Positions 32,632-43,240 of a stretch of 64,000 nt of DNA are shown one piece after another. Position numbers and translations under genes: made by a program. Below the pieces are notes generated by a model. The model ran no database searches. It had not been told where the DNA came from and was given only the letters and a program-made list of their open reading frames with translations. The stretch is from Rhizomys pruinosus (lineage: Eukaryota; Chordata; Mammalia; Rodentia; Spalacidae), in the NCBI GenBank assembly GCA_009823505.1, contig VZQC01005922.1, forward strand, positions 841,355 to 905,354. The letters are read 5' to 3'. Each line of letters opens with the position of its first letter. Position 1 is the first letter of the stretch.

Positions 32632-32945
32632 AATTTAAAAAGTCACAAGTTCAACAATAAAGAAACAAATTATGGCATATCCAAAACTGGAAATACAAAA
32701 TAGGTAAACGTTGTATTTACTGTTTTTTTATAACCTGAAAATTTTCTTGGGACAAAACATTAAAGGAAATCTGCAGGACTCCCCACCACATGACAGCATG
32801 CTCCCAAGTGCTGCCCAAACATGGGCAAAGAAAGACCAGAAAGAAATAAAAACATCAATTCCCGTAAGAAAATTATAAGCTATTGCCTTTTTGTTTAAAC
32901 AAAGTTTTCTGTTTAAATTTTTTTCCAGAATTGACAGCTTAATTT
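32632..32945. other. A/T-rich stretch, unassigned
   Basis: No gene; aaattatggcatatccaaaa is L1-like but isolated. Confidence 0.35.
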
Positions 32946-33550
32946 CTGTCTTAGTTCATTTTCTTCTCCTATGATAGAATTCCAGACTGGGTAGCTTTTA
33001 TTTGTTCACTTGCATACCAGGCTGGCATTAATCTCATAGAGATCCACCTGCCTTTGTTTTTCAGGGTTTTTGTAGCCCAGCCTGACCTCTACGTATGACC
33101 TTGAACTTCTGATCCTCCTGCCTCTATGTCTTGAGCACTGGGATTCAAGGAAAGTGTCACCATGCCTAGGGTCTGAGGTACTAAGGATATAATCCAGGGC
33201 TTTGTGCCTGCTAGGTAAGTGCTCTAACCACCAAGCTACATCCCCAGCCCTGGGTGGTTTATAAAGACAGGAAGTGTATTTAGTTCTTAATCCTGAAGGC
33301 TGGGTTGTCCACAGGTGTGGTGCTATCTGCAGAGGGAGCTCGGGCTCCACAGTGCATGTAGAAGGGGAGAAGGCAAATGCTTGGAAGGAGAAAGCAGAAG
33401 GGGCATGTTCATGGTCACTGCGGCCTGCTCCCTTCCCATCACCACCTGTTCCTGGGGCCCAGCCGTCGGCCCCTCGCCACCTCTCCTAGGCCCCACTTCC
33501 CAACATTGCCATACTAGGAATGGAGCTTCCACTATAGATTGTTTTAGAAA
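32946..33550 (-). mobile_element. ERVL-MaLR LTR split by a B4-type SINE
   Basis: 32946-33008 (ctgtcttagttcattttctt, actgggtagctttta) resumes at 33250 (ctgggtggtttataaagaca) and runs to 33550 (ccccacttcccaacattgcc). The repeated ctgggt.g..tt marks the insertion site. Confidence 0.7.
33009..33249 (-). mobile_element. B4-type SINE inside the LTR
   Basis: B1-like part then reversed tRNA-like head (gctctaaccaccaagctaca, ccccagccc). Confidence 0.75.
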
Positions 33551-33556
33551 ACAAAA

Positions 33557-33722
33557 ACTGAGCTGGGGAAACAGCTCAGTTGGTAAGTGGAGAACCAGAG
33601 TTCAATTCCCAGAACCGGCGTTAAGGCGAGTACAGTGGTGTGCTCCTGTAATCCCAACACTAGGCAAAGCCAGGCAGCCTGGCTAAATTCAGGCCAGTGA
33701 GAGATCCTGTTTTAACAAACAA
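33557..33722 (+). mobile_element. B4-type SINE, short
   Basis: gagctggggaaacagctcag head, gtaatcccaacactaggca. Confidence 0.75.
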
Positions 33723-33769
33723 GATAAGGCCCTGGAGATGGCTGTCACTTGTAGGATAGGGGTCGGGGG

Positions 33770-34010
33770 AACACACATGCCATGGTTCACTTGTGGAGGT
33801 CAGAGAACAGCTTTGCAGAGTCCTTTGTCTTCGTACACATGTGCGTGGGTCCCAGAGAGCCAACTCAAGTCTTCAGCCCTGTACGGCAATTGTTTCACCT
33901 GCTGAGCCATCTCAAGGGCCACACCTGTCTCTCTGACCTGAGTTCTGGGGAACTGAACTCAAAAAAGTCCTGAAGCAACAAACACTTGACCAACTGAACC
34001 ATTTCCTGTG
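33770..34010 (-). mobile_element. B4-type SINE(s)
   Basis: tttcacctgctgagccatct and, after it, a second reversed head cttgaccaactgaaccattt. Confidence 0.6.
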
Positions 34011-34212
34011 CACTTGAGTGAATGTCCTTCAGCAGAAAAATGGAAACAACTTGCAGGAAACAGGTACACTGTCATCAGCAGGACATCTCCACCAACATAA
34101 TCACAGCCCTGTGAGACTTGCCCTGTCATTTGTATTCAAATGTTTGTGTAGCTTTTAGTTATACGTAACATTATCATGTACCTCCACCACCACTGTCAGG
34201 ATGCAGAATGGT

Positions 34213-34500
34213 GGTGCTAGAGAGATGGCTCAGCATTTAAGAGCACTGACTCCTTTTTTTTTTTCAATTAGCAATAATCACGCCTCGGATAAACCTCACT
34301 GGCCACCATACTGCCACTGCGCAAAGCTGCACTGACCGCTCTTACAGAGAACCCAGGTTTGGTTCTCAGCACCCACATGGCAGCTAACAAGCATCTATGA
34401 CTCTAGTTCCAGGGGATCTGAGCCTCTCCTCTAGCTTCCCAGGGTGCCAGGCATGCACATGGTGCACATACATTCATATACATAAAATAACAAATCTTTT
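34213..34500 (+). mobile_element. B2/B3 SINE interrupted by a U4 pseudogene
   Basis: 34213-34253 is the head (gctagagagatggctcagca); 34329-34500 is the rest (gcactgaccgctcttacaga onward). Confidence 0.9.
34254..34328 (-). pseudogene. Truncated U4 snRNA retropseudogene
   Basis: On the minus strand it begins agctttgcgcagtggcagta, the 5' end of U4, and follows U4 to gctaattgaaaa (about 68 bases, four substitutions), then runs into poly-A (T run 34254-34264). It is flanked by gcactgac-type duplicates of the B2 target. U4's 3' two-thirds, including the Sm site, are missing, so it cannot act in splicing. Confidence 0.93.
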
Positions 34501-34528
34501 TTTTTTTTAAGTTAGAAACCTTGTCTCA

Positions 34529-34752
34529 TGGGACTAGAGAGATGGATCAGCAGCTTAGAGCATCAGCTGCTCTTGCAGATGTCCTGGGCTGGGTTTCCAG
34601 CACCCACATGGCAGCTAACAACTAACAACTGCCCATAATTCCAATTCCAGGAGGTCCAATGCCCTCTTCCTGCCTCCAAGGGCATTGCACACGTGTGATG
34701 TCCTTACAAACATGCAGGCAAAACACTCATACACAGGCAATAAAATAAATCC
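34529..34752 (+). mobile_element. B2/B3 SINE
   Basis: gggactagagagatggatca head to caataaaataaat. Confidence 0.9.
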
Positions 34753-34777
34753 ACAACTCAGGATAACTGGGTTAACA

Positions 34778-34957
34778 AAAGGGGACCACAGCTCTAGCTC
34801 ACAGGAGGGGACCACAGCTCCAGTTCACAAGAGGGGTCCATGGCTCCGGGTTCAATAGTGAGGACCATAGCTTCAGCTCACACGAGGGACCACAGCTCCA
34901 GCACTTGGGAGGGGACCACAGTTCCAGCTGTTGGGAGGGGTCACAACTCCCTTCCTG
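34778..34957. repeat. Diverged minisatellite, about 28-bp unit
   Basis: About six to seven units near aggggaccacagctccagct. Confidence 0.9.
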
Positions 34958-35307
34958 TGAAACTTTATCTGTACCATCAAAACAAAAACATACAAAAGAG
35001 AACAGGATACAAGCGGAATCATGTGGTGTGTAGCCTTTACCACAGCACTTTTCAACCTATTTATTCCCTTGAGATTGTCCAAGTTGCTACTTGCAGCAGT
35101 ATTGTGGGACTTTTCATATGTGTAGCATTCTGTGGACAGACACCGTAGGTTAACCCTTCGCTTATTAAAGGACGGGCTCCTCCCAGCCATCATTTCTCCA
35201 AATATTCTTTAGTTCCACTCTTATTCGCCAGCTGGGCTCCGACGACAGAAATGTTGAAAGTTTTGTTATTATTGTCTGATGGTCTCTAGGATTCTACTTA
35301 TTTTCTT

Positions 35308-35453
35308 TTTTTGTTTGTTCGTTTCATTTTTGGTGGTGTCATTGATTTGAGACAGCGTCTCCCTGTGGCCCCAGCTGGCCTGGAACTTACTTGTGTAGAC
35401 CAGGCTAGTCTCCCAAGTGCTGGGATTAAAGGCATGCACCACCATACTGGGCC
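35308..35453 (-). mobile_element. B1 SINE
   Basis: tttgagacagcgtctccctg to ccaccatactgggcc. Confidence 0.9.
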
Positions 35454-35619
35454 TCTGTTTATTTTCTTAAGTCCATTTTCTGTTATTCAGATTGGGAAAC
35501 TTTTGTTGTTTTTTTCCTCAAGTTCATCCAACCTGTATTCTGCCATCTCTGAGCTGTTACGATTATATTCTTTCAGGGATACCTTTTTATAACTTCTATT
35601 TCTTTCATTTATGATTATG

Positions 35620-35968
35620 ATTGTGTGTGTAGCATGTATGAGTGTACATTCCTGTATGCATTCAGGTGTGTGAATATAGTTGCATCTGTGCCTCTGAGCA
35701 CATGTGGAAGCCTGAGGAGGCATCAATCTTTGCCCGACACCTTGTTAAAGACGATCTCTTATTGTTCGCCACTGCGTACACCAGGCTAGGTGGTCCACAA
35801 GGCTCTGGAGATTCCTGTCTCCACCTCCCAGCTCTCCAGAGGCATGCTGGGATTACAGATGTGCAATACTCATAGAACTTTTCTTTTTTTTTTTTTTCTG
35901 AGGATTTGAACTCTAGTCTTTGGTGCTTGCGCAGCAAAAGCTTTCTACACTCAGGTATTTTCCCAGCC
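35620..35968 (-). mobile_element. B4-type SINE inside the L1
   Basis: TG-rich 3' end, B1-like middle, gcagcaaaagctttctacac head; L1 duplicates a few target bases. Confidence 0.65.
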
Positions 35969-36300
35969 CTCTAACTTCTATTTCTTGCCCAAGATTTTCT
36001 ATTTTTCAAATCCATTTCAAGAGAATTTGTAATTGCTTATTGACACATTTTTAGGATGGCTACTTGAAATTCCTTGCCAGACAATTCCAACACCTGATTT
36101 AGTTCTGTGTTGGCATCAACTGATTTGCTTTTCATATTCAAATTGAGATCTGTTCAGTTTGAGACATGATGAGTAATATTTTTATTATGTCCCTGATATG
36201 TTTTCTATGACGTCAGGAGACAGTAAGTGCTAGCAAATATTTCATTTCAGCAGTCAGTCCCCTATTAGATGCAACATGCAGGTCTCAGTCTGCTTGGGTG

Positions 36301-37261
36301 GTCTGTGCTTCTCTAAGAATCTTGTTTTTGAAACCTTTCAGGCACTATTTTTGTCTGTGTGGTTTATCTGGTTCTGCCGAGGTTTCCACAGGCTAGTGCC
36401 TGAGAACCGGGTTTTTCTGGTCAGTGAGCAGATCCTCCAGTTGGTGGAGAGATGCTCCATCTGAAACAAAGGGGCTTCCAGGTGTGAGAAACACTCTGCA
36501 ATAACAAATTCGAGAGGCTAGCAAAAGCGAACGTTTTCAGTATTCAATTTTGCAGAAAAAGACTAAAGAAAAGGCAGAAATGGCTGGCATACCAATTTGT
36601 CACAAGACTGGTTTTTAAAGTCCCTGATCATGAGAAATTCTTGTCTTCCTGTGCTACTCTTCTAGCACAGCCCCCTCCCCAAGTTCCCCATCCTAATGGT
36701 TCAGGATACAAAGCACGGAGATCGCCTCCCTTTCCAGGTGTAGGCTCAGTCACGTGACGACAGACTGCCCATAACTTTCAGCTCTGCAAGCACTGTGACA
36801 AGATGGTGCCACCCAGCCATCCATTGAGGTGCGGGGACAGAGATGGAGCCTCAGATGCAGAGAAAGGAGATCCCCTAGCTCAGTCTTCCCAGCAGGCCTG
36901 CTGCTCTGCCTGGGGAAGTCGGCCTTGGGAGGTGTACCTCAGAAAGCCCACCCAGGGAAGTATACCCCTGAGGAAACACCCCTGAGGAAGACTCAGCCCA
37001 CCTGGCCTCCCTGCCGCTGCCGGTTCCCCAAGCCCTCCCATCTTCCACCACCCTCATTTCCAGGGTCACAACAGTAGTCAGCAGAGAACATTAGGCGAAA
37101 TGGGTCCTTGCCACCTTATCCATAGATCACCACCTGCTCCCATTTGCCTGAGAACCAGCCCATTGTGTAGCAGAGAAAACCTGATATAATCCCACCTGGG
37201 GAACGTTCTGAGTCAGTACCTGCTCAGGCTTTCTTTTGGATCTTAGCTTTTGATTTTGTTT
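36301..37261. other. Single-copy stretch with a palindromic E-box
   Basis: No gene recognised; see the site at 36749. Confidence 0.5.
36749..36758. promoter_or_regulatory. GTCACGTGAC palindrome (USF/MiT-TFE type E-box)
   Basis: A perfect ten-base E-box palindrome in non-repetitive DNA about 10 kb upstream of HS6ST1. Binding is inferred from the motif alone. Confidence 0.35.
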
Positions 37262-37414
37262 ATAAAGTGACGCAGGCCTTTAATCCTAGCACCTGGGAGG
37301 CAGAGGCAGGCGGATCTCTGTGAGTTCAAGGCCAGCCTGGTCTACAGAGTGAGTTCCAGGACAGCTGGAGCTACAGAGAGACCCTGTCTCAAAAACACCA
37401 AAAAAAAAAAAAAG
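37262..37414 (+). mobile_element. B1 SINE
   Basis: gtgacgcaggcctttaatcc to poly-A. Confidence 0.92.
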
Positions 37415-37954
37415 TTAAAATGGCACAGATGTAGGGCGGGTGGCATCATGGTTGTACTTACTCTTCTCCCCTCCCCCCCAAGCTAGAAGCCCATCAGGAA
37501 GGATTACCACAGACCCTGGCCTTCAGAGCAACCCCCAGATGTCACACCCCTCCTGCACAACACTTGTATTTGTATCTCTGAAAGTGACCCATCAACCTCC
37601 TATTAGGATGGTTTGGTGTCTATTTGCATAGCTCAAGGCTATTTTTGGCCTTTGTAATTTCTGGATTTGGGGGGAGTCTTGCAGGACTCCCAACAAGACA
37701 GAGGAGTGTGACTTACTGGGATGCATAGCCCTAAAATGTGAAAAGGCCACAATCTAGCACAGGGAGATGACAAACCTGACCAGATGTACAGCACATACAG
37801 ATGTAAAACTCCAGGGGAAGCCACAGATTTGTTTGTCACAGGAAAAGGTCAGTCCCTGGGGTCACAGTACCCATCCTGTCCTAGACAAGATCTTTGGGGC
37901 ACAGGAGTCTCTGGGCCCCATCCTGGCCAAGACACCCACAGACACCACCATTCT
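37415..37954. other. Single-copy stretch, nothing recognised
   Basis: No family named. Confidence 0.5.
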
Positions 37955-37959
37955 CAAGA

Positions 37960-38178
37960 ATACCAACTTCTGGGCTGCAGAAAGCCCAAGGACCTGAGTT
38001 TAATGCCCAGAAACTACATTTACAAAAGCAAGGCCTAGCCAGGCATGGTGGCGCACACCTTTAATCCCAGCACTCAGGAGGCAGAGGTAGGCGGATCTTT
38101 GTCAATTCAAGGCCAGCCTGGTCTACAGAGTGAGTTCCAGGTCAGCTGGGACTACAGGGAGACCCTGTCTCAAAAAGA

Positions 38179-38216
<38 letters not shown>

Positions 38217-38460
38217 CCTGGCATCACATTTTATAATCCCAGTTCTGGGGAGGTGGAGACAGGTGGATCCTGGGCTCGCTGGTCAGCTAGCCTAATATAC
38301 TTGGCAAAGTTCTAGGTCAGTGAGAGATCCTTCCTCAAAAACAAGGTGGATGGCACTTGAGGAATGACACCTGGAGTTGTCCTCTGACCTACACATACAT
38401 CTACACACATATACATCCACACACAACCATGTATGTTCATATATACATACACACAATCAC
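37960..38460 (+). mobile_element. B4-type SINE split by a young B1
   Basis: 37960-38036 and 38220-38460 join as B4; CA/TA-rich tail. Confidence 0.65.
38037..38210 (+). mobile_element. Young B1 SINE, 31-base poly-A, target duplication
   Basis: aaaagcaaggcct at 38024-38036 and 38207-38219; tail of 31 uninterrupted A. Confidence 0.97.
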
Positions 38461-38837
38461 AAACCTCCATTTAAAATGTTGAGAGAGAAAGGATTTTGGA
38501 AAGATTTCTTTCTCACTGCAAGGTCTGCCCTCAGGACCACGGTCAGGTATAGAAGTGGATGCATTTCTTTAGCGCCAGGGAAACCCAGTACCCACAGCGT
38601 CCAAGACCAAGGGCAGCTTGCTGCACAGCGGAGGGAGCTCAAGGTTAGGCTGTTAACACAGATCCAAACATACTGTTCCCATGGAAGAAAGCCAAGTTGT
38701 ACGAGGGGAACGAGGCCTGAAGGCTGAAAGACACACAGAGGAGGGCCTCACCCCTACCTGGCGAGAAGAGTCACTGGGCACTGCCCTAGAACCCACGCTG
38801 GCAAGAGCTTTAGCCCTGCAATGAGGTTTCCTCACTT
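38461..38837. other. Single-copy stretch, nothing recognised
   Basis: No family named. Confidence 0.5.
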
Positions 38838-38975
38838 AGTCCTTATAATGACCCTGAGAGGCAAGCCCTGTTGTGATCCTCACTTTTCAGAAAGGTAACC
38901 AAGTTTCAAGACGTGAAGTAACTTGTTGCAGGTCACACATCTGGCAGAGAGCTGGCTCCTAATCCCCACTCTTGC
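38838..38975 (+). mobile_element. MIR SINE
   Basis: ccttataatgaccctgagag, gtgaagtaacttgttgcagg and tcacacatctggcagagagc are the MIR core order. Confidence 0.75.
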
Positions 38976-39020
38976 CCTTAAGAACCTAGTTGACCTTGTT
39001 TCCTTGTTATCATTTTGACT

Positions 39021-39177
39021 TGGTTTGGTTTTGTCTTCTTGAAACAGGTCTTCCTATAGCCACAGCTGACCTGAAACTTGCTATATAGACCAGGCTGGCC
39101 TCAATCTCACAGAAGTCTGCCTGCCTCTGCCTCCTGAGTACTGGGATTAAAGGAATGCACTACCATGCCCAGCTGGG
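39021..39177 (-). mobile_element. B1 SINE
   Basis: cttcttgaaacaggtcttcc to ctaccatgcccagct. Confidence 0.88.
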
Positions 39178-39184
39178 TTTTTTG

Positions 39185-39755
39185 TTTTGTTTGTTTGTTT
39201 GTTTGTTTGTTTGTTTTGAGCCAGAGTCTCATGTAGTCCAGGCTGGCCTCTAACTTGCTAATGTGGGAGATATAAAAGAAATGTACCATCTTGTTTATCA
39301 AAGGGTTAAATAAAACAAAACTTCATGTAAAAAAATTGCAAAGAAGCTGCTTGGCAGAAATTCAAATTCCTCCAAGGCCAGCACTTCAGATCAAAATATG
39401 TACTCAAGGCTGAACACTGCCTTCTGCTTATCAACTACATCACTTTAAGTCAGCCAATCAGCTAAGAATGTGAGGCTAAGCTCTGACCACTCAAAGTGAG
39501 GTGCAGGACGTTGCTTTAGGAGTTAAATCTTAGTGGGGACCCCCCCCCCACTGAGCATGCTTGTTGGATTTAGAGCAGCTGTGTTCCTTTCTGAAGAAGG
39601 AAAACGTTTTGCCTTGCTCACATACTTATTCTGTGATCATTTTCTTGGGACTCTAAATGCATCGCTAATACTAATACCCAAGGGTGACCTGAACTCCTTA
39701 TTCTCCTTTTCCTCTGAAGTGTTGGAATTACTAGGCCCAACTCAAAAGTGAGCCA
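39185..39755 (-). mobile_element. Old B1 with (TTTG)n tail, split by an LTR-like insert
   Basis: 39185-39261 (TTTG units, gagccagagtctcatgtagt, taacttgctaa) continues at 39664-39755 (gctaatactaatacccaagg, gggtgacctgaactcctta). Confidence 0.8.
39262..39663. mobile_element. LTR-like 402-bp insertion in the old B1
   Basis: Starts tgtgggagatataaaag; flanked by gctaa at 39257-39261 and 39664-39668. No protein; family not recognised. Size and 5-bp duplication suit an ERVL-type solo LTR, but the right end is atc, not CA. Confidence 0.5.
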
Positions 39756-39766
39756 CGGGAGGAGAG

Positions 39767-39988
39767 ATTCTTTGTTTGTTTGTTTGTTCTTGAGACAAGA
39801 AGCCGTGCTGGTCTAGAATTCACTATGTAGCTTACTTCAAGCTGACATTGAACTCCTCATCCTTCGGACTCCTGAGTGCTAAGCTTACAGATATGTGCTA
39901 CCATGCCCCATCTATGTGCTAAGGATAGACCCAGGGATTCATACATGCTGGGCAGGAACTCCACCAGCTGAGCTCGGTCCCCAGCCTC
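39767..39988 (-). mobile_element. B4-type SINE
   Basis: (TTTG)n, B1-like part to about 39912, then reversed tRNA-like head to ggtccccagcc. Confidence 0.8.
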
Positions 39989-40137
39989 TGTTTTCATAGT
40001 CCAAGACTGTCCCTGGGCCCTCCGAAGCCCCAGTAGGAAGGTGGACGGAATGTGCCCAGCCCAGTCACCCAATAGCCAAAACCCGGCCCAAGCGCCTAGC
40101 AGGAGGCCTTTGTGCAGCCCCTTGGGCTCCACTCAGC

Positions 40138-40220
40138 TTAGCCTGCAGCAGGCTCTGTGGCCTTGTCCTGACCTCACCGCCTCAGCTCTCATCCCCATCA
40201 GTAAAGGAGGAACGAAGAAG
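40138..40220 (-). mobile_element. Probable MIR fragment
   Basis: cctgacctcaccgcctcagc and ccccatcagtaaaggagg resemble the reversed MIR core. Confidence 0.4.
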
Positions 40221-40711
40221 GGATCACCCACAGAGCAGCCCAGTGCATTACAGGCAAGGCTGCCTCAGAGGCTGAACCTGGTTAGGCCACCCATGCCAGG
40301 AGGTCGGCTAGTGTCATAGGCAGCACCACCCCAGACCCAGCAGGATGGAGTGCCCATCCCCACAGCTTAAGGGGGGAGCCCCAGCCTCTCCTTCAGGACT
40401 TGGCCTTCTCCTGCCGGTCCCTGCCGGGACTGCCACTGCTACAAGTTTCTGTTACCAGCATAGGCCTTTGGCCAAGTGGGTGGCCCAACATTCTCCAAAC
40501 CCACAGTCCCCTGTTCCTGGGTACTGTGGGATAATGCTGGGTCATCCTGCATGCCTGATATTCCTCTCTTAAACCCCAAGTGGGTTGGCAGAGTGTCCCC
40601 ACCTGCTGGTGCTCAGAGCTTCTGGACCAGGTCGGCCTTCACTTGAAGTCCCCTCCATAGGGGAAGACAGTTTATGAGATCAAGGCAGAGAAACCAGTAG
40701 CAAGAATGTTG
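40221..40711. other. Single-copy, GC-rich stretch
   Basis: No gene recognised. Confidence 0.5.
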
Positions 40712-41208
40712 CCACTGGGGGACTGGAAAGGGAGCTCAGTAAAGTGCTTGCCACCCAAGAATGAGAACCTGAGTTGATCTCCAGCACCCACATAAAAGCC
40801 AGGCATTGGGGCAACATGGTAGGAGCTGGGCATGGCGGCACATTCCTTTAATCTCAGCACTCTGGGGGCAGAGGCAAGTGGATCTTTGTGAGTTCAAGGC
40901 CAGCCTGGTCTACATAGTGAGTTCCAAGACTGGGGCTACAAGGAGACCCTGTCTCAAAAAGACCAAAATAAATAAATAAATAATCTAGCACCTGGGAGTT
41001 GGAGACAGGTGAATCCCCGGGGCTCTCTGACCAGATAGACTACCCTAATCAGAGAGTGTCGGATCCCAAAGAGAGAGCCTGCCTCAAGTCTCAAAAGACA
41101 AGGTGGATGGCTCCTAAGGACCAGTACTGGAGGCTGACTTCCTGGCTTCATACACATACACTGAAGTATGCATCAGACAGACACACACACATACACACAA
41201 AAGAATGT
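40712..41208 (+). mobile_element. B4-type SINE split by a B1
   Basis: 40712-40820 and 40985-41208 join as B4. Confidence 0.75.
40824..40984 (+). mobile_element. B1 SINE inside the B4
   Basis: gctgggcatggcggcaca to an (AAAT)n tail. Confidence 0.93.
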
Positions 41209-42002
41209 TGCTATTTGAAGAAAAAAAAAAAAAACAGGCAACCATGAACTAGGCTGACCAACCCGGGTCCTGGGCTCAGGACAAGTGCACCTCTTCCCAC
41301 AGTGCCTCTGGGACAGCCAGGACCCTGCTGGGGGGAGACCCTCTCTGACCTCTCCACAAAACACCCCATCATTTTCATCAAGGCCCTAGAGCCCTTCCCT
41401 AGGCAAGCAGATTCTGTCGGGCTGCACCCCAGCTGACTTTAACCCGTCAGGAAAGGGATCATCAAAGTCTGTGGAAACAGTTAAGAGGACCCAGGCAGAT
41501 ACGAGAGGGGTTGTGCTATCTTCCAGCAAGGGAAGAAAGGGAAGCTCCTCACAGGGCAGGGACAGGACTGGGTATCGAAGTTGAAGGTGGGGGACGCCTA
41601 TGCAGGAGACAGAAGAAGTGATCTGCTCTCAGTCCCAGGGTAAAGGGATGCTGATTTAGGGTGCTGACCACCACCATACCTCGGGTTCTATGTGGCAAAG
41701 GGCCAAGACAGAGGCCTCCATTCCCATCCACAATGGCTCCGGGAAAACAGCAAGAATGGGTGGACCTGGTGGCTGGTCTCAGCCTGCAGCATTTAAACAC
41801 GAATTCTCCCCAGGGAATGGCCCCGTGTATCGTCCCAAGCCACCCACTGTCCTCTCTCGTGGCTACCTACATCCCAGCTAGGTCGGGGCCTTTCTGAGCA
41901 GGGTATACACACAGCCACCCTCTCCACACTCCCAGAATGTGGGAACTTTGAAGTTTCTCAAGATGGATCCTAGTGGATGCTCCAAGCAAAAATGACCAGT
42001 TC
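41209..42002. other. Single-copy stretch with a 14-base A run
   Basis: A run at 41221-41234; otherwise nothing recognised. Confidence 0.5.
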
Positions 42003-42210
42003 AGGGGCCTGGGGAGATGGCTCAGGGGATAAACACCGGCTGTGCCAGTATGAGGGGCAGATTTCAGATCGCCACAACCCACGTAAAGGCCAGGTGGGGA
42101 TGGTGAGCTGCCTGCAGTCCCGGCACTGGAAGCAGACAGTGTTCCCAGGGCAAGCTAGACAAACTGGGAAGCCCCAAGTTCAGAGACCCCACCTCAGTAA
42201 ATAAAATGGC
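42003..42210 (+). mobile_element. B4-type SINE
   Basis: ggcctggggagatggctcag head, ctgcagtcccggcactgg. Confidence 0.8.
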
Positions 42211-42889
42211 CTCTCACATGCACATCAAGACAAAGCTCTTTGGGTAACGTCATGTCTGTCCCCGCCTCATCAAGCTGGCAGAATCAGTCCTGCCCAGCCT
42301 GCCACTGTAGGGCCACCAGCCAATTTCAGGGATATGTCCTGGTGGGGGGCGGAGGGGGGGTAGAGGAGACACTCACAGGGACCAGGGAAGGGAGGCTTGG
42401 AATTAAGTTGCCACTGGGGTTGCAGCAGCCAATGAGGCCAAGCTGGGCCACAGTCCCACTTGACATGTGAGGCCTGGGGCAGGAAAGCTGAGTGACTCCC
42501 TGGGGTGGGCTTCTTCTGAGTGACCCCAGTGTGGGACGGATCCTTCAAGCTCTCAGGTAGAGGCGGGGCACCAGGAGTCCCAGGGGTTGTGGTGGCCACT
42601 TCAGGTCTGAGTCCTTCAACTCACCGGAAGCCGTCTATCTCCCAGGGCACAACTAGATGGTGTTCCAATGGGACTTGGGCAGGCAGACCTGGGGGGGGGT
42701 ATTCAGTGCTGCAGGGCTTTGAAGCAGAGGCCTACCTGCCTATCGGACATCTGTGTCCCAGGAGAGTAGGCTGTTTGGTGGAGGATGCTGGGGACTCCAA
42801 GGCACCCCCCTCCCCGCCACCGCCCCTTTCCGGAGACCAGGCGACAGAGACAGAGGGCTCAAGGGCAGGAGGGGGGGGGTTCAGAGTGG
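42211..42889. other. Single-copy GC-rich shore of the second CpG island
   Basis: Several G runs (42342-42362, 42691-42699, 42870-42878); no gene recognised. Confidence 0.5.
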
Positions 42890-43240
42890 CTCAGCTCGGC
42901 TGCTCAGTCCCGGGTCTAGACAGAGGCTGACCCCTCGGTCTGCAGACCAACGGCTGCTCCGATTCCGCCATGACTCCGAGTACCCTTTAAAAGTTTGTCC
43001 CCGAACAAACCCCTCTCTACGCCTCGCCTGCGGCCCCAGGAGAGGATCCGAAGACAACGTGGCTGCCCCTCCAGAAACAACAATGGGCAGACCGCCGAGA
43101 GAACCTGGGAAGCAAGTGTGGAAAATCCCCCAATTTTGCAATGTCAACTGCTGGACGAGAGAGCGAGCGGCGGTGGCTGTGCCCCCGCGCGTCGGCTCCC
43201 GGGACTGCACACCCGAGAAGGAGGGGCGCCGCGTTGATCT
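42890..43240. promoter_or_regulatory. Second CpG island, about 4 kb upstream of HS6ST1
   Basis: I count about 27 CpG in roughly 320 bases at about 60% GC, an observed/expected near 0.9, in a genome otherwise depleted of CpG. No known protein or repeat is recognised here. A TTTAAAAG TATA-like string lies near 42986. It could be an alternative HS6ST1 promoter, a noncoding-RNA promoter or an enhancer. A 179-codon open frame at 42753-43292 matches nothing I know and is probably chance in GC-rich DNA. Confidence 0.6.

Larger units (their letters stand above)
34970..36300 (-). mobile_element. Old L1 (L1M-like) fragment, antisense, split by SINEs
   Basis: gcggaatcatgtggtgtgta (35015), ttataacttctatttctttc (35588) resuming ctaacttctatttcttgccc (35971), and gtaattgcttattgacacat (36031) follow an old mammalian L1 order. 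Confidence 0.6.

Noticed and set aside
34254..34328. Functional U4 snRNA gene
   Set aside because: The Sm site and 3' stem-loops are missing and it has a poly-A tail and target duplications, so it is a retropseudogene.
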